64,000 nt of DNA, taken from positions 62,001-126,000 of the forward strand of contig NZ_WMIG01000005.1 of NCBI RefSeq assembly GCF_009711205.1, read 5' to 3'. The position numbers and the translations under genes are program-made. Of the stretch, positions 30,454-39,219 are shown piece by piece. The DNA is from Paracoccus litorisediminis. Its GTDB lineage: Bacteria; Pseudomonadota; Alphaproteobacteria; Rhodobacterales; Rhodobacteraceae. Every line of letters starts with the position of its first letter. Position 1 is the stretch's first letter. Under the pieces are notes generated by a model. That model ran no database searches. It had not been told where the DNA came from and saw only the letters and a list, made by a program, of their open reading frames with translations.

Positions 30454-31746
30454 TCAGTGGTCATCATGCAGCCGCGCCCTGATCCGGTGCATCCCGAACC
30501 ACACCGCCAGCACCACCAGCGGCGTCAGCGCAGCGATCAGCACGGATTTGTCCAGATGCACGGCATGGGCCAAGGGATACAGCGCATAGCCCAGCAGCCC
30601 GACCGCGTAATAGCTGATCGCAACGACCGACAGCCCCTCGACCGTGTGCTGCAAGCGCAGCTGCAAATCGGCGCGGCGGTCCATGCGCTGCATGATTTCC
30701 TGGTTCTGGGCACCGCGCCAGACATCGACGCGGGTACGCAGCAGTTCACCCGCGCGCTCGGCCCGGTCCAGCAGGGTGGCCAGCCGCTTCTCGGTCGATT
30801 TCACCGTCCGCATCGCCGGGGCATAGCGGCGCTGCATGAACTCGGTCAGCATCTGCCCGCCCATGAAGCGGGTCTCGCGCAGGGCGGCCACGCGCTCCAT
30901 CACAATGGCCTCATAGGCGGCGGTCGCGCCAAAGCGGAAACTGTGCTGGGTCGCAGCGCTTTCCAGTCGGGTCGAAACCGACAACAGGTCATGCAGGACC
31001 GCCTCGGACGGGCGGGTATCGTCGGCCATACCTTGCAGGATGTCGCTCAGCTGCACTTCCAGCCCGTTCATCTGCTCGCTCAGGATGCGGGCGCGGCCCA
31101 GACCCAGCATCGACATGGCGCGGTAAGTTTCCAGATCCAGCAGGCGCTGGATGATCCGCCCGACCCGACCCGAAGCGGTGCCGGGACGGACAAATACGGC
31201 AAAACGCATCCAGCCCGCCGGATCGATGCGGAAGTCGCCGGCCACGGCAGCGGATTCGTCCAGCACCCAGACCGAGGCAAGACTTTCGGCCGCGAACCAT
31301 TCTTTCAGGCGCGGTTTGATCTCATTCGGGTCCTCGGGCAGCACATCGACATGGACGATGACCGCCGCCACGCGTTTACCCGGCGCGTTGCGCTGCCAGT
31401 CCAGCGGAAAGATCTCACCCACCGAAGGATCGAAGGGCCGCGGCGGCAGGCCACGGGCAAAGGCCGTGTAGGTCACGAATTCGGTATGGCTTTCCCAGCG
31501 CAGCTTGTGGCGACCCAGTTGCGCGGCATAGTGCCCCGCCTGCGGGTCCGGGCTGGGCGAGCCGTGGCGGCTGCACAGATCGGCCAGATGCGCGACATCG
31601 CGCGACCGTTCACGGTTGGCCGCATCGCGCGGCTCCTTGAAGGCCACGAAGACGGCGGTGCAAGGGGCCTCAAGCCGCGGCGAGGGCCGGGCATGGAGTT
31701 CATTGACAAGGGCATAGCGCAGCGGGTGTTCGGCTTGGTCGTTCAT
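30454..31746 (-). CDS. DUF3422 family membrane protein
   Basis: 430-residue protein starting HPLRYALVNELHARPSPRL, the conserved opening of DUF3422. The central helical region is Arg/Glu-rich (LRETRFMGGQMLTEFMQRRY), and two membrane helices close the protein (VVAISYYAVGLLGYALYPL and VLIAALTPLVVLAVWFGMH). The overall layout is of a large cytoplasmic domain anchored by its C-terminus. Function not established. Divergent from the L,D-transpeptidase gene. Confidence 0.88.
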   Translation of the reverse strand: MNDQAEHPLRYALVNELHARPSPRLEAPCTAVFVAFKEPRDAANRERSRDVAHLADLCSRHGSPSPDPQAGHYAAQLGRHKLRWESHTEFVTYTAFARGLPPRPFDPSVGEIFPLDWQRNAPGKRVAAVIVHVDVLPEDPNEIKPRLKEWFAAESLASVWVLDESAAVAGDFRIDPAGWMRFAVFVRPGTASGRVGRIIQRLLDLETYRAMSMLGLGRARILSEQMNGLEVQLSDILQGMADDTRPSEAVLHDLLSVSTRLESAATQHSFRFGATAAYEAIVMERVAALRETRFMGGQMLTEFMQRRYAPAMRTVKSTEKRLATLLDRAERAGELLRTRVDVWRGAQNQEIMQRMDRRADLQLRLQHTVEGLSVVAISYYAVGLLGYALYPLAHAVHLDKSVLIAALTPLVVLAVWFGMHRIRARLHDDH

Positions 31747-31908
31747 GCGCGAATGATTAGCAGGCCCGTTTCGCGGCGCATAGAGAAAAGCCGGGGGCCA
31801 AATTTCGCCGCGTCAGTGGGGTTGCCTCAGCATTTCGTGATCGTCACCTGATTGTTGCCCGCGCCGGTTGCAGGCAAAATAGCGCAAAACACCACCGAGG
31901 GGACAGTG

Positions 31909-32418
31909 ATGAGACGCTGGTTGACCGGATTGATCGTCGTCGGGCTGATCGCAGGGCTGTCCGCCTGCGGTCCAAGCAAGTTCAAGCGCTACTCCGGTCC
32001 TCCTGTGACCGAGGTGCTGGTGCTCAAGGGTGAGCGCAAGATGTACCTGCTAAGCGGCAACCGCGCGCTCAAGGCCTATAACATCGGGCTGGGCAATGAG
32101 CCGATCGGCCACAAGCAGGTCGAGGGCGACGGCAAGACCCCCGAGGGTCTGTATTACATCGACCGCCGCAATCCCGACAGCAAGTATCACCTCTCGGTCG
32201 GGGTGTCCTATCCGAACGTGGTGGACAGCGCCAATGCCGCCTCGTTCGGCATGCGTCCGGGCGGCGACATCTTCATCCACGGTCAAGGGCCTGAAGGCCG
32301 CGTCCTGTCCCAACGCCAGCGCGATTGGACTGCAGGCTGCATCGCTGTCCGCGACGACGAGGTCGAGGACGTCTATGCCATGGTCCGCAATGGGACCCCG
32401 ATCCGCATCCTGCCCTGA
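31909..32418 (+). CDS. L,D-transpeptidase (YkuD) lipoprotein
   Basis: 169 residues. The signal sequence ends in the lipobox GLSAC with Cys20, so it is probably membrane anchored. The YkuD domain covers most of the rest: TEVLVLKGERKMYLLSGN, GDGKTPEGLYYIDRRNP, IFIHGQ, and the catalytic Cys in DWTAGCIAV. The usual S-x-G-C box is T-A-G-C here. Such enzymes form 3-3 peptidoglycan cross-links or attach proteins. GAGGGGACAG precedes the ATG. Confidence 0.92.
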   Translation: MRRWLTGLIVVGLIAGLSACGPSKFKRYSGPPVTEVLVLKGERKMYLLSGNRALKAYNIGLGNEPIGHKQVEGDGKTPEGLYYIDRRNPDSKYHLSVGVSYPNVVDSANAASFGMRPGGDIFIHGQGPEGRVLSQRQRDWTAGCIAVRDDEVEDVYAMVRNGTPIRILP

Positions 32419-32518
32419 TCTTGCGGTGCGGTCCAGAAATGGGCCGCAAAAACCCTATTTGCGGGGAATGAAGCACCTGTTCAAATAGTCAGATAGGCGC
32501 TTCCTTCCATACAGGTTA

Positions 32519-32821
32519 ATGGTTGACGGTACTTTTCACGTGCTGAAGGCCATGTATTTACCCCCAGTCATTCATGCTGCGCTGATTGATTCCGACGAGA
32601 CCGAAGGCTATGTGCCTGCGGCCATTGAATCTGTCCTGCGTTTCGGTCCGAAGTCAAAATGGCGTGCCGGCGCCATTGTGATGGGTTGTGCCGAACGTTC
32701 GCAGGCCGTGGCGATACGCTGCGCCCTGCTGATCCCGCGCCGTGGAAAGCGCACGCGCAAACTTGCGCTGCATCCCGCGCTGCCCGCCGAAGTCGTCAAA
32801 TCCATGCTCCGGGCTCTTTGA
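32519..32821 (+). CDS. Hypothetical protein, doubtful
   Basis: Possible 100-residue protein MVDGTFHVLK...; a second start at 32552 gives MYLPPVIHAA. The C-terminal half is basic (RRGKRTRKLALHPALP). No family was recognised and no good Shine-Dalgarno precedes either start, but codons are reasonable for this genome and nothing is encoded opposite. A CCGCAAA/TTTGCGG hairpin lies upstream at 32444-32464. Confidence 0.35.
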   Translation: MVDGTFHVLKAMYLPPVIHAALIDSDETEGYVPAAIESVLRFGPKSKWRAGAIVMGCAERSQAVAIRCALLIPRRGKRTRKLALHPALPAEVVKSMLRAL

Positions 32822-32840
32822 ACCACCATGACCAAGCGGC

Positions 32841-32870
32841 AAAGAAAAAAGGCGGGCCCCTGGGCCCGCC
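32841..32870 (-). terminator. pntAB terminator
   Basis: On the minus strand GGCGGGCC, loop CAGG, GGCCCGCC, then TTTTTTCTTT, 22 bases after the pntB stop. Confidence 0.92.
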
Positions 32871-32892
32871 TTGATCGTTTCGTCGCTGTGCC

Positions 32893-34332
32893 TCAGTCGA
32901 TCATCGGCAGCAGCTGGTCGATGGATTTCTTGGCGTCGCCATAGAACATCCGGGTGTTCTCCTTGTAGAACAGCGGATTTTCGATGCCGGAATAGCCGGT
33001 GCCCTGCCCGCGCTTCGACACAAAGACCTGCTTCGCCTTCCAGACCTCCAGCACCGGCATGCCGGCGATCGGGCTGTTCGGGTCCTCTTGCGCCGCCGGG
33101 TTCACGATGTCGTTCGAGCCGATGACGATGGCCACGTCGGTATTGGGGAAGTCCTCGTTGATCTCGTCCATTTCCAGAACGATGTCGTAAGGGACCTTGG
33201 CCTCGGCCAGCAGCACGTTCATGTGGCCCGGCAGGCGGCCCGCGACCGGGTGAATGGCAAAGCGGACATTCTTGCCGCGCGCCCGCAGCTTGCGGGTCAG
33301 CTCCGACACCGATTGCTGCGCCTGTGCCACTGCCATGCCATAGCCCGGAACGAAGACGATCTCATCGGCCTCGTTCAGGGCCGCAGCCACGCCCTCGGCG
33401 TCGATGGCGATCTGTTCGCCTTCGATCTCCATCGCCGGGCCGGTCTCACCACCGAAGCCGCCAAGGATGACGCTGACGAAGTTGCGGTTCATCGCCTTGC
33501 ACATGATGTAGGACAGGATCGCACCGGACGAGCCGACCAGCGCACCGACCACGATCAGCAGGTCATTGCCCAGCGTAAAACCGATGGCCGCCGCCGCCCA
33601 GCCGGAATAGCTGTTCAGCATGGACACGACGACCGGCATGTCGGCACCGCCAATGCCCATGATCAGGTGATAGCCGATGAAGAAAGCGGCCAGCGTGATG
33701 ACCAGCAGCCACAGCACCGGCGCGCCGGTGGTGCAGTAAAGGATCACGGCCAGCAGCGACAGCGCGGCAGCGCCCGCATTCAGCATATGCCCGCCCGGCA
33801 GTTTCTTGGGCTTGCCGTCGATCTTGCCGGCGAGCTTTCCGAAAGCCACGATCGAGCCGGTGAAAGTCACCGCACCGATAAAGATCCCCAGTGCGACCTC
33901 GACCTTGAGCATGGCGATCTCGGCCGGGGACTTGTGTGCCAGCACCGCGGCAAAGCCGTGGAACTCGGCGCTCGCGTCAGCGGCCTTGGCGCGCAGCACG
34001 CGGCCCAGTTCGAATTGCGCGTTGAAGCCGATCAGCACGGCGGCAAGGCCGACCAGGCTGTGCATCGCGGCGACCAGTTGCGGCATTTCCGTCATCTGGA
34101 CGCGCTTGGCGACGATCCAGCCAATGCCGCCGCCAATGGCCAGCATGACCAGCGACAGGAACCAGTTGCCTGCGCCGGGACCGAACAGGGTGGCCACGAC
34201 CGCTAGGGCCATGGCCGAGATGCCATACCAGACCGCGCGCTTGGCGCTTTCCTGTCCCGAAAGCCCGCCCAAGGACAGGATGAACAGGACGGCGGCCACC
34301 ACATAGGCGGCGGTGGTGATTCCGAACTCCAT
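32893..34332 (-). CDS. pntB: NAD(P) transhydrogenase subunit beta
   Basis: 479-residue subunit of the proton-translocating transhydrogenase, which makes NADPH from NADH using the proton gradient. About nine membrane helices fill the first 270 residues (domain II), then the NADP(H)-binding domain III with [32 protein letters not shown] and [18 protein letters not shown]. Start [10 protein letters not shown] has GAGGAGAGG upstream. Lies 10 bases after pntA. Confidence 0.97.
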   Translation of the reverse strand: MEFGITTAAYVVAAVLFILSLGGLSGQESAKRAVWYGISAMALAVVATLFGPGAGNWFLSLVMLAIGGGIGWIVAKRVQMTEMPQLVAAMHSLVGLAAVLIGFNAQFELGRVLRAKAADASAEFHGFAAVLAHKSPAEIAMLKVEVALGIFIGAVTFTGSIVAFGKLAGKIDGKPKKLPGGHMLNAGAAALSLLAVILYCTTGAPVLWLLVITLAAFFIGYHLIMGIGGADMPVVVSMLNSYSGWAAAAIGFTLGNDLLIVVGALVGSSGAILSYIMCKAMNRNFVSVILGGFGGETGPAMEIEGEQIAIDAEGVAAALNEADEIVFVPGYGMAVAQAQQSVSELTRKLRARGKNVRFAIHPVAGRLPGHMNVLLAEAKVPYDIVLEMDEINEDFPNTDVAIVIGSNDIVNPAAQEDPNSPIAGMPVLEVWKAKQVFVSKRGQGTGYSGIENPLFYKENTRMFYGDAKKSIDQLLPMID

Positions 34333-34342
34333 CACCCTCTCC

Positions 34343-35917
34343 TCACGACTTCTGGAACATGGCAAGCATCCGGCGCGTGACCAGGAAACCACCAAAGATG
34401 TTGACGCCCGCCATCAGCACCGACGCCGCGCCAAGGATCACGATCAGCCACGACCCCGAGCCGATCTGCAGCAGCGCGCCGACGATGATGATCGAGGAAA
34501 TCGCGTTGGTGATCGCCATCAGCGGCGTGTGCAGCGAGTGGCTGACATTCCAGATCACCTGGAAGCCGACGAAGCAGGCCAGCACGAAGACGATGAAATG
34601 CGACAGGAAGCTGGTCGGAGCAAAGCTGCCGATCAGCAGCATCAGCACCGCGCCCGCGCCCAGAAGCGTCACTTGCGACTTGGTCTGCGCCTTGAACGCG
34701 GCGATTTCCTGCTCGCGGCGCTCCGCAGGGGTCAGCTCCTTGGCTTTCTCCTTGGGCTTCTGCGCGGCGATCGCGGCCACCTTGGGCGGCGGCGGCGGCC
34801 AGGTCACGTCGCCGTCATGGGCGACGGTTGCGCCACGGATGACGTCGTCCTCCATGTTCTGGACCAGCTGGCCGTCCTTGCCGGGCGTCAGGTCGGCCAG
34901 CATATGGCGGATGTTGTTGCCGTAAAGCTCGGATGACTGCGCCGCCATGCGAGAGGGGAAATCGGTGTAGCCGATGATGACGACGCCGTTTTCGGTGACG
35001 AAACGCTCATCGGGAACGGTCAGGTCGCAGTTGCCGCCACGCTCGGCGGCAAGATCGACGATGACCGAGCCGGGCTTCATCGCCTCGACCATGTCCTTGG
35101 TCCACAGCTTCGGCGCATCGCGTCCGGGGATCAGCGCCGTGGTGATGACGATGTCCATGTCGGGCGCAAGCTCGCGGAACTTTTCCAGCTGCTTTTCGCG
35201 GAATTCCGGGCTGGAGGGGGCGGCATAGCCACCGGTCGCCGCACCGTCCTGAAGCTGCTCCTTGAAATCAAGGTAGACAAAGGACGCGCCCATGGATTCG
35301 ATCTGCTCGGCCACTTCGGGCCGCACGTCAAAGGCATAGACCTGCGCGCCAAGGCTGGTCGCGGCCCCGATGGCCGCCAGACCGGCGACACCCGCGCCCA
35401 CCACCAGCACCTTGGCCGGAGGCACCTTGCCCGCCGCCGTCACCTGCCCGGTGAAGAAGCGGCCGAAATTGTTGGCAGCCTCGATCACCGCGCGATAGCC
35501 CGCGATATTGGCCATCGAGGACAGCGCGTCCATTTTCTGCGCGCGCGAGATCCGCGGGACCATGTCCATCGCGATGGCAGTGATGCCCTGTTCGCGCGCG
35601 GTTTCCAGCAGTTCGGCATTCTGCGACGGATAGAAATGCGAGATCAGCGTCTGGCCGTGGCGCATCTGCTTGATCTCGGCCTCGCTTGGCGGACGAACCT
35701 TGACCACAACGTCAACGTCATTCACCAGTGCCGAGGAGGTCGGCTCGACGGTGATACCCGCCGATGCATAGGCTGCGTCGGTAAAGCCTGCGCGCACACC
35801 CGCGCCGCTTTCCACATAGACCTCGTGACCCAGTTTTCGCAGATGGGCCGCCGAGGCCGGAGTGATCGCAACCCGCGCCTCTCCCTCGTAACTCTCCTTC
35901 AAAGCGCCAATCTTCAC
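34343..35917 (-). CDS. pntA: NAD(P) transhydrogenase subunit alpha
   Basis: 524-residue alpha subunit as one chain, as in E. coli, not split into PntAA and PntAB. Domain I (NAD(H) site): [19 protein letters not shown] and [21 protein letters not shown] Pro/Lys-rich linker ([20 protein letters not shown], residues about 375-400) leads to four C-terminal membrane helices. First gene of pntA-pntB. A 6-base inverted repeat lies about 95 bases upstream. Confidence 0.97.
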   Translation of the reverse strand: MKIGALKESYEGEARVAITPASAAHLRKLGHEVYVESGAGVRAGFTDAAYASAGITVEPTSSALVNDVDVVVKVRPPSEAEIKQMRHGQTLISHFYPSQNAELLETAREQGITAIAMDMVPRISRAQKMDALSSMANIAGYRAVIEAANNFGRFFTGQVTAAGKVPPAKVLVVGAGVAGLAAIGAATSLGAQVYAFDVRPEVAEQIESMGASFVYLDFKEQLQDGAATGGYAAPSSPEFREKQLEKFRELAPDMDIVITTALIPGRDAPKLWTKDMVEAMKPGSVIVDLAAERGGNCDLTVPDERFVTENGVVIIGYTDFPSRMAAQSSELYGNNIRHMLADLTPGKDGQLVQNMEDDVIRGATVAHDGDVTWPPPPPKVAAIAAQKPKEKAKELTPAERREQEIAAFKAQTKSQVTLLGAGAVLMLLIGSFAPTSFLSHFIVFVLACFVGFQVIWNVSHSLHTPLMAITNAISSIIIVGALLQIGSGSWLIVILGAASVLMAGVNIFGGFLVTRRMLAMFQKS

Positions 35918-36010
35918 GAGGGCACCTCCCCTGTTAGCGTGTTACAGGCGAGTTGATAGCATCGCGAAATTATCTTTCACAAGGGCGTGACGGGAGAACT
36001 CATCCCGAAT

Positions 36011-36027
36011 ATTGACGTTAGGTCAAT
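36011..36027. promoter_or_regulatory. Small palindrome upstream of pntA
   Basis: ATTGAC, five bases GTTAG, GTCAAT. A symmetrical site between the glcB terminator and the pntA start that could bind a regulator or be the -35 region of a promoter. No regulator can be named. Confidence 0.3.
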
Positions 36028-36062
36028 TTGGCGTTTTCTGCGAATTTTCTGGCAAAACGACG

Positions 36063-36108
36063 AAAAAGGCGCCGGAGCTGCCGCAAATTCGCGTAGCTTC
36101 CGGCGCCC
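36063..36108 (-). terminator. glcB terminator
   Basis: On the minus strand GGCGCCGGAAGCT, a 15-base loop, AGCTCCGGCGCC, then TTTTT. One unpaired base in the stem. It lies 22 bases after the glcB stop. Confidence 0.85.
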
Positions 36109-36129
36109 AAAGGCAGATGTTTCGCTGCG

Positions 36130-38268
36130 TCAGATCGCGCGCTCGGCCTTGGCCTGCAGACGACGGGCATGCAGCACCGGCTCGGTATAGCCCGAGGGTT
36201 GCACGCGGCCGAGGAAGACCAGATCGCAGGCCGCCTGGAAGGCCACGCCGTCATAGCCCGGCGCCATGGCGCGGTAGGCGGCATCACCGGCGTTCTGACG
36301 GTCCACCACGGCGGCCATCTTGCGCATCGCGTCCATCACCTGCGCTTCCGAGACGATGCCGTGGTGTAGCCAGTTGGCCAGCGACTGCGCCGAGATGCGC
36401 AGCGTCGCCCGGTCCTCCATCAGGCCGACATCGTTGATGCCCGGCACTTTCGAGCAGCCGACGCCCTGATCGACCCAACGCACGACATAGCCAAGGATGC
36501 CCTGGCAGTTGTTTTCCAACTCGCGCGTGACTTCGGCGTCGCTGTAGTTGCGGCCCCCGGCCAGCGGGATGGTCAGCAGCTCATCCAGCCGCGCCGGACG
36601 CTTCAGCTCGGCGATCTCGGCCTGACGGGCATGGACATCGACCTGATGGTAATGGGTCGCATGCAGGGTCGCGGCGGTCGGGCTGGGCACCCAAGCGGTG
36701 TTTGCGCCCGCCATCGGATGGGCGATTTTTTGCGTCAGCATGTCGGCCATCAGGTCGGGCATCGCCCACATGCCCTTGCCGATCTGGGCCTTGCCGGCCA
36801 GACCACAGGCCAGACCGATATCGACATTGCGATCCTCGTAGGAGGCGATCCAGGGCTGGGATTTCATCTCGCCCTTGGCCAGCATCGCGCCGGCCTCGAT
36901 CGAGGTGTGGAACTCATCGCCGGTGCGGTCGAGGAAGCCCGTATTGATGAAGGCCACCCGGTGTTTCGCGGCGCGGATGCATTCCTTCAGATTGGCGCTG
37001 GTGCGGCGCTCTTCGTCCATGATGCCCAGCTTGACGGTGTGGCGCGGCAGGCCCAGCACCTGTTCGACGCGGTCGAAGATCTCGCTGGCGAAGGCGACTT
37101 CCTCGGGGCCGTGCATCTTGGGCTTCACGACATAGATCGAGCCCGTGACCGAGTTGCCCGCACCGTCGCGCTTCAGATCGCGCATGCCGCAAAGCGCGGT
37201 GACCATGGCGTCCAGCAGACCCTCGAAGACCTCGTTGCCCTCGCGGTCAAGGACGGCGGGGGTGGTCATCAGGTGGCCGACATTGCGCACCAGCATCAGC
37301 GCGCGGCCCTTATGGGTGACGGTCGAACCATCGGGCGCGGTGAAGCTGACGTCGGGGTTCAGTCGGCGGGTAAAGGTCTTGCCACCCTTCTCGACCTGCT
37401 CGGACAGGGTGCCGTCCATCAGGCCCAGCCAGTTGGAATAGGCCAGCGCCTTGTCCTCGCCATCGACGCAGGCGACCGAATCCTCGCAATCCATGATCGC
37501 GGACAGCGCCGATTCCAGCACGATGTCCGAAATCCCGGCCTTGTCCTGCCCGCCGACCGGGGTCGAGGGGTCGATGACGATGCGGATCAGCAGCCCGTGA
37601 TGCTTCAGGAAGATATCCGAAGGCGTCGCGGCATCACCCAGATAGCCCGCAAAACCCGCAGCATCGCCCAGCGCCGGGGACAGGACACCATCGGTGACGC
37701 TCAGCGCGGCAACATCGCTCCACGAGCCGGCGGCCAGCGGCACGGAACGGTCAAGGAAATCGCGACCCCATGCGATCACGCGGGCGCCGCGCCCGGCATC
37801 ATAACCCTTGCCTTGCGGCATGTCGCCCAGCGCATCGGTGCCGTAAAGCGCATCGTAAAGGCTGCCCCAGCGGGCATTGGCGGCGTTCAGCGCGTAGCGG
37901 GCGTTGGTGATCGGCACGACCAGCTGCGGACCGGCGACACTGGCGAATTCGGGATCGGTCGCAGAGGTCTCGATCTGGAAGTCATCGCCTTCGGGAACCA
38001 GATAGCCGATCTCGGTCAGGAAATCGCGGTAGGCACCTGCGTCGACGGACTGACCCTTGCGCGAAAGGTGCCATGCGTCGATCGAGGATTGCAGTTCGTC
38101 CCGACGGTCCAGCAGCGCCCGGTTGCGGGGACCGAAATCATGCAGCAGGGCCGAAAGGCCTTCCCAGAAACGGCGCGGCTCGACACCGCTTCCCGGCAAT
38201 GCGCGCTCATTGATGAATGCGGCCAGGGTCTCGTCCACCCGCAAACCAGCCTTTTCGACACGCGCCAT
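36130..38268 (-). CDS. glcB: Malate synthase G
   Basis: 712-residue single-chain enzyme condensing glyoxylate and acetyl-CoA to malate. Start [19 protein letters not shown]. Features include [35 protein letters not shown] with a catalytic-region Lys/Met/His, [19 protein letters not shown], and the C-terminal catalytic [20 protein letters not shown]. Length is typical for isoform G. No isocitrate lyase gene is in view. Confidence 0.97.
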   Translation of the reverse strand: MARVEKAGLRVDETLAAFINERALPGSGVEPRRFWEGLSALLHDFGPRNRALLDRRDELQSSIDAWHLSRKGQSVDAGAYRDFLTEIGYLVPEGDDFQIETSATDPEFASVAGPQLVVPITNARYALNAANARWGSLYDALYGTDALGDMPQGKGYDAGRGARVIAWGRDFLDRSVPLAAGSWSDVAALSVTDGVLSPALGDAAGFAGYLGDAATPSDIFLKHHGLLIRIVIDPSTPVGGQDKAGISDIVLESALSAIMDCEDSVACVDGEDKALAYSNWLGLMDGTLSEQVEKGGKTFTRRLNPDVSFTAPDGSTVTHKGRALMLVRNVGHLMTTPAVLDREGNEVFEGLLDAMVTALCGMRDLKRDGAGNSVTGSIYVVKPKMHGPEEVAFASEIFDRVEQVLGLPRHTVKLGIMDEERRTSANLKECIRAAKHRVAFINTGFLDRTGDEFHTSIEAGAMLAKGEMKSQPWIASYEDRNVDIGLACGLAGKAQIGKGMWAMPDLMADMLTQKIAHPMAGANTAWVPSPTAATLHATHYHQVDVHARQAEIAELKRPARLDELLTIPLAGGRNYSDAEVTRELENNCQGILGYVVRWVDQGVGCSKVPGINDVGLMEDRATLRISAQSLANWLHHGIVSEAQVMDAMRKMAAVVDRQNAGDAAYRAMAPGYDGVAFQAACDLVFLGRVQPSGYTEPVLHARRLQAKAERAI

Positions 38269-38395
38269 CGCGATTCCTTCCTAATTCCAACAGCATGAGT
38301 GATTTCGGTATACGGTGGCATGCCAAACCCCGCAACCGTGCAACCGCGCCCAGTATTAAGCGCGTATTGAAGGATATTCCCCAAGAAATAGAGAA

Positions 38396-38427
38396 ACCGC
38401 CGGCGGAATATCCGCACGGCGGTCCTT
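38396..38427 (-). terminator. Terminator hairpin between glcB and the Ala-rich gene
   Basis: ACCGCCG / CGGCGGT stem enclosing a smaller GCGGA-ATA-TCCGC hairpin. On the plus strand it is followed by CCTTTT and on the minus strand by TTCTCTATTTCTT. As both neighbours are on the minus strand, it most likely ends the Ala-rich gene. Confidence 0.55.
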
Positions 38428-38442
38428 TTGCCTTAAACCGGA

Positions 38443-39063
38443 TCAGTTGGCCGGAGGCGTGGTCGTCGTCGCCGGAGGCGTTGCCGGTTCAACGGTCACG
38501 GCATCCTCGACAGCCTGACCGGCATCCTTCATCGCCTCTCCGGCTGCGGTCGCAGCATCCTTGGCCGCATCCTCGGCAGCGTTCACGGCATCCGAGGCCG
38601 CTTCACCCGCCGCATTGGCCGCATCCGTGGCGGCATTGGCCGCGTCGGTTGCTGCATCGTTCACGGCAGCCCCTGCGGCGTCGGCCGCGCTTTTGGCTGC
38701 GGTGGCTGCGTCAGTGGCCGCCTCACCTGCCGCATCGGCAGCATTGGTCGCCGCATCCGCAGCCGTGTTGGCCGCATCTGCCGCCGCCTCGGGTTCCGTC
38801 GTCGTCGCCGGAGCGGTCGAGGTCTCTGCCGGGGCGGTGGTCGTCACGGCGGCAGGCTCGGTCCCGGTCGTGACCTCATTTCCGTTCATGAAGTATTGCA
38901 CGACGAAATAGGCGATCGCCAATGCAAGCAGGATGCCGATGATCAACGGCAGGGGCGAGGCGCGACGTTCCACAGGCTCCACATAGGTCTGGTTGGCCGG
39001 ATCCCGGTAGGCGGGATCGACCGGATCATTCCTGTTCGGATCATTCGGATCGTAATTGGCCAT
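38443..39063 (-). CDS. Ala-rich repeat membrane protein
   Basis: 206-residue protein. Hydrophilic N-terminus MANYDPNDPNRNDP, one membrane helix (PLPLIIGILLALAIAYFVV, about residues 38-57), a Thr/Pro/Ala linker, then about 110 residues built of DAANAA/TDAA/GEAA units, and a Thr/Pro tail ending TTTTPPAN. The repeat region is Ala/Asp/Thr-only and should form a long amphipathic helix, like LEA-type or cell-wall-spanning proteins. The ATG is preceded by GAGGAGAG. Not assigned to a named family; single-pass with the repeat domain in the periplasm is inference. Confidence 0.8.
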   Translation of the reverse strand: MANYDPNDPNRNDPVDPAYRDPANQTYVEPVERRASPLPLIIGILLALAIAYFVVQYFMNGNEVTTGTEPAAVTTTAPAETSTAPATTTEPEAAADAANTAADAATNAADAAGEAATDAATAAKSAADAAGAAVNDAATDAANAATDAANAAGEAASDAVNAAEDAAKDAATAAGEAMKDAGQAVEDAVTVEPATPPATTTTPPAN

Positions 39064-39219
39064 CTTGGCTCTCCTCGGGACAAGTTTCGAAGGGGTCTCG
39101 CCCGGGATTGCGCCGCATGGCAATCGGCCCGGTGGGTTGCGACCCGGATATCCTGCGATTAACAATCGGGTTTCCGCGCGAGTTCCCGCGACTTGCCAAG
39201 TTTTTTGAAGGTCCATGTC

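Noticed and set aside
38450..39000. CRISPR array or tandem DNA repeat
   Set aside because: The repetition is at the protein level (Ala-rich units) with degenerate DNA units and an intact reading frame.
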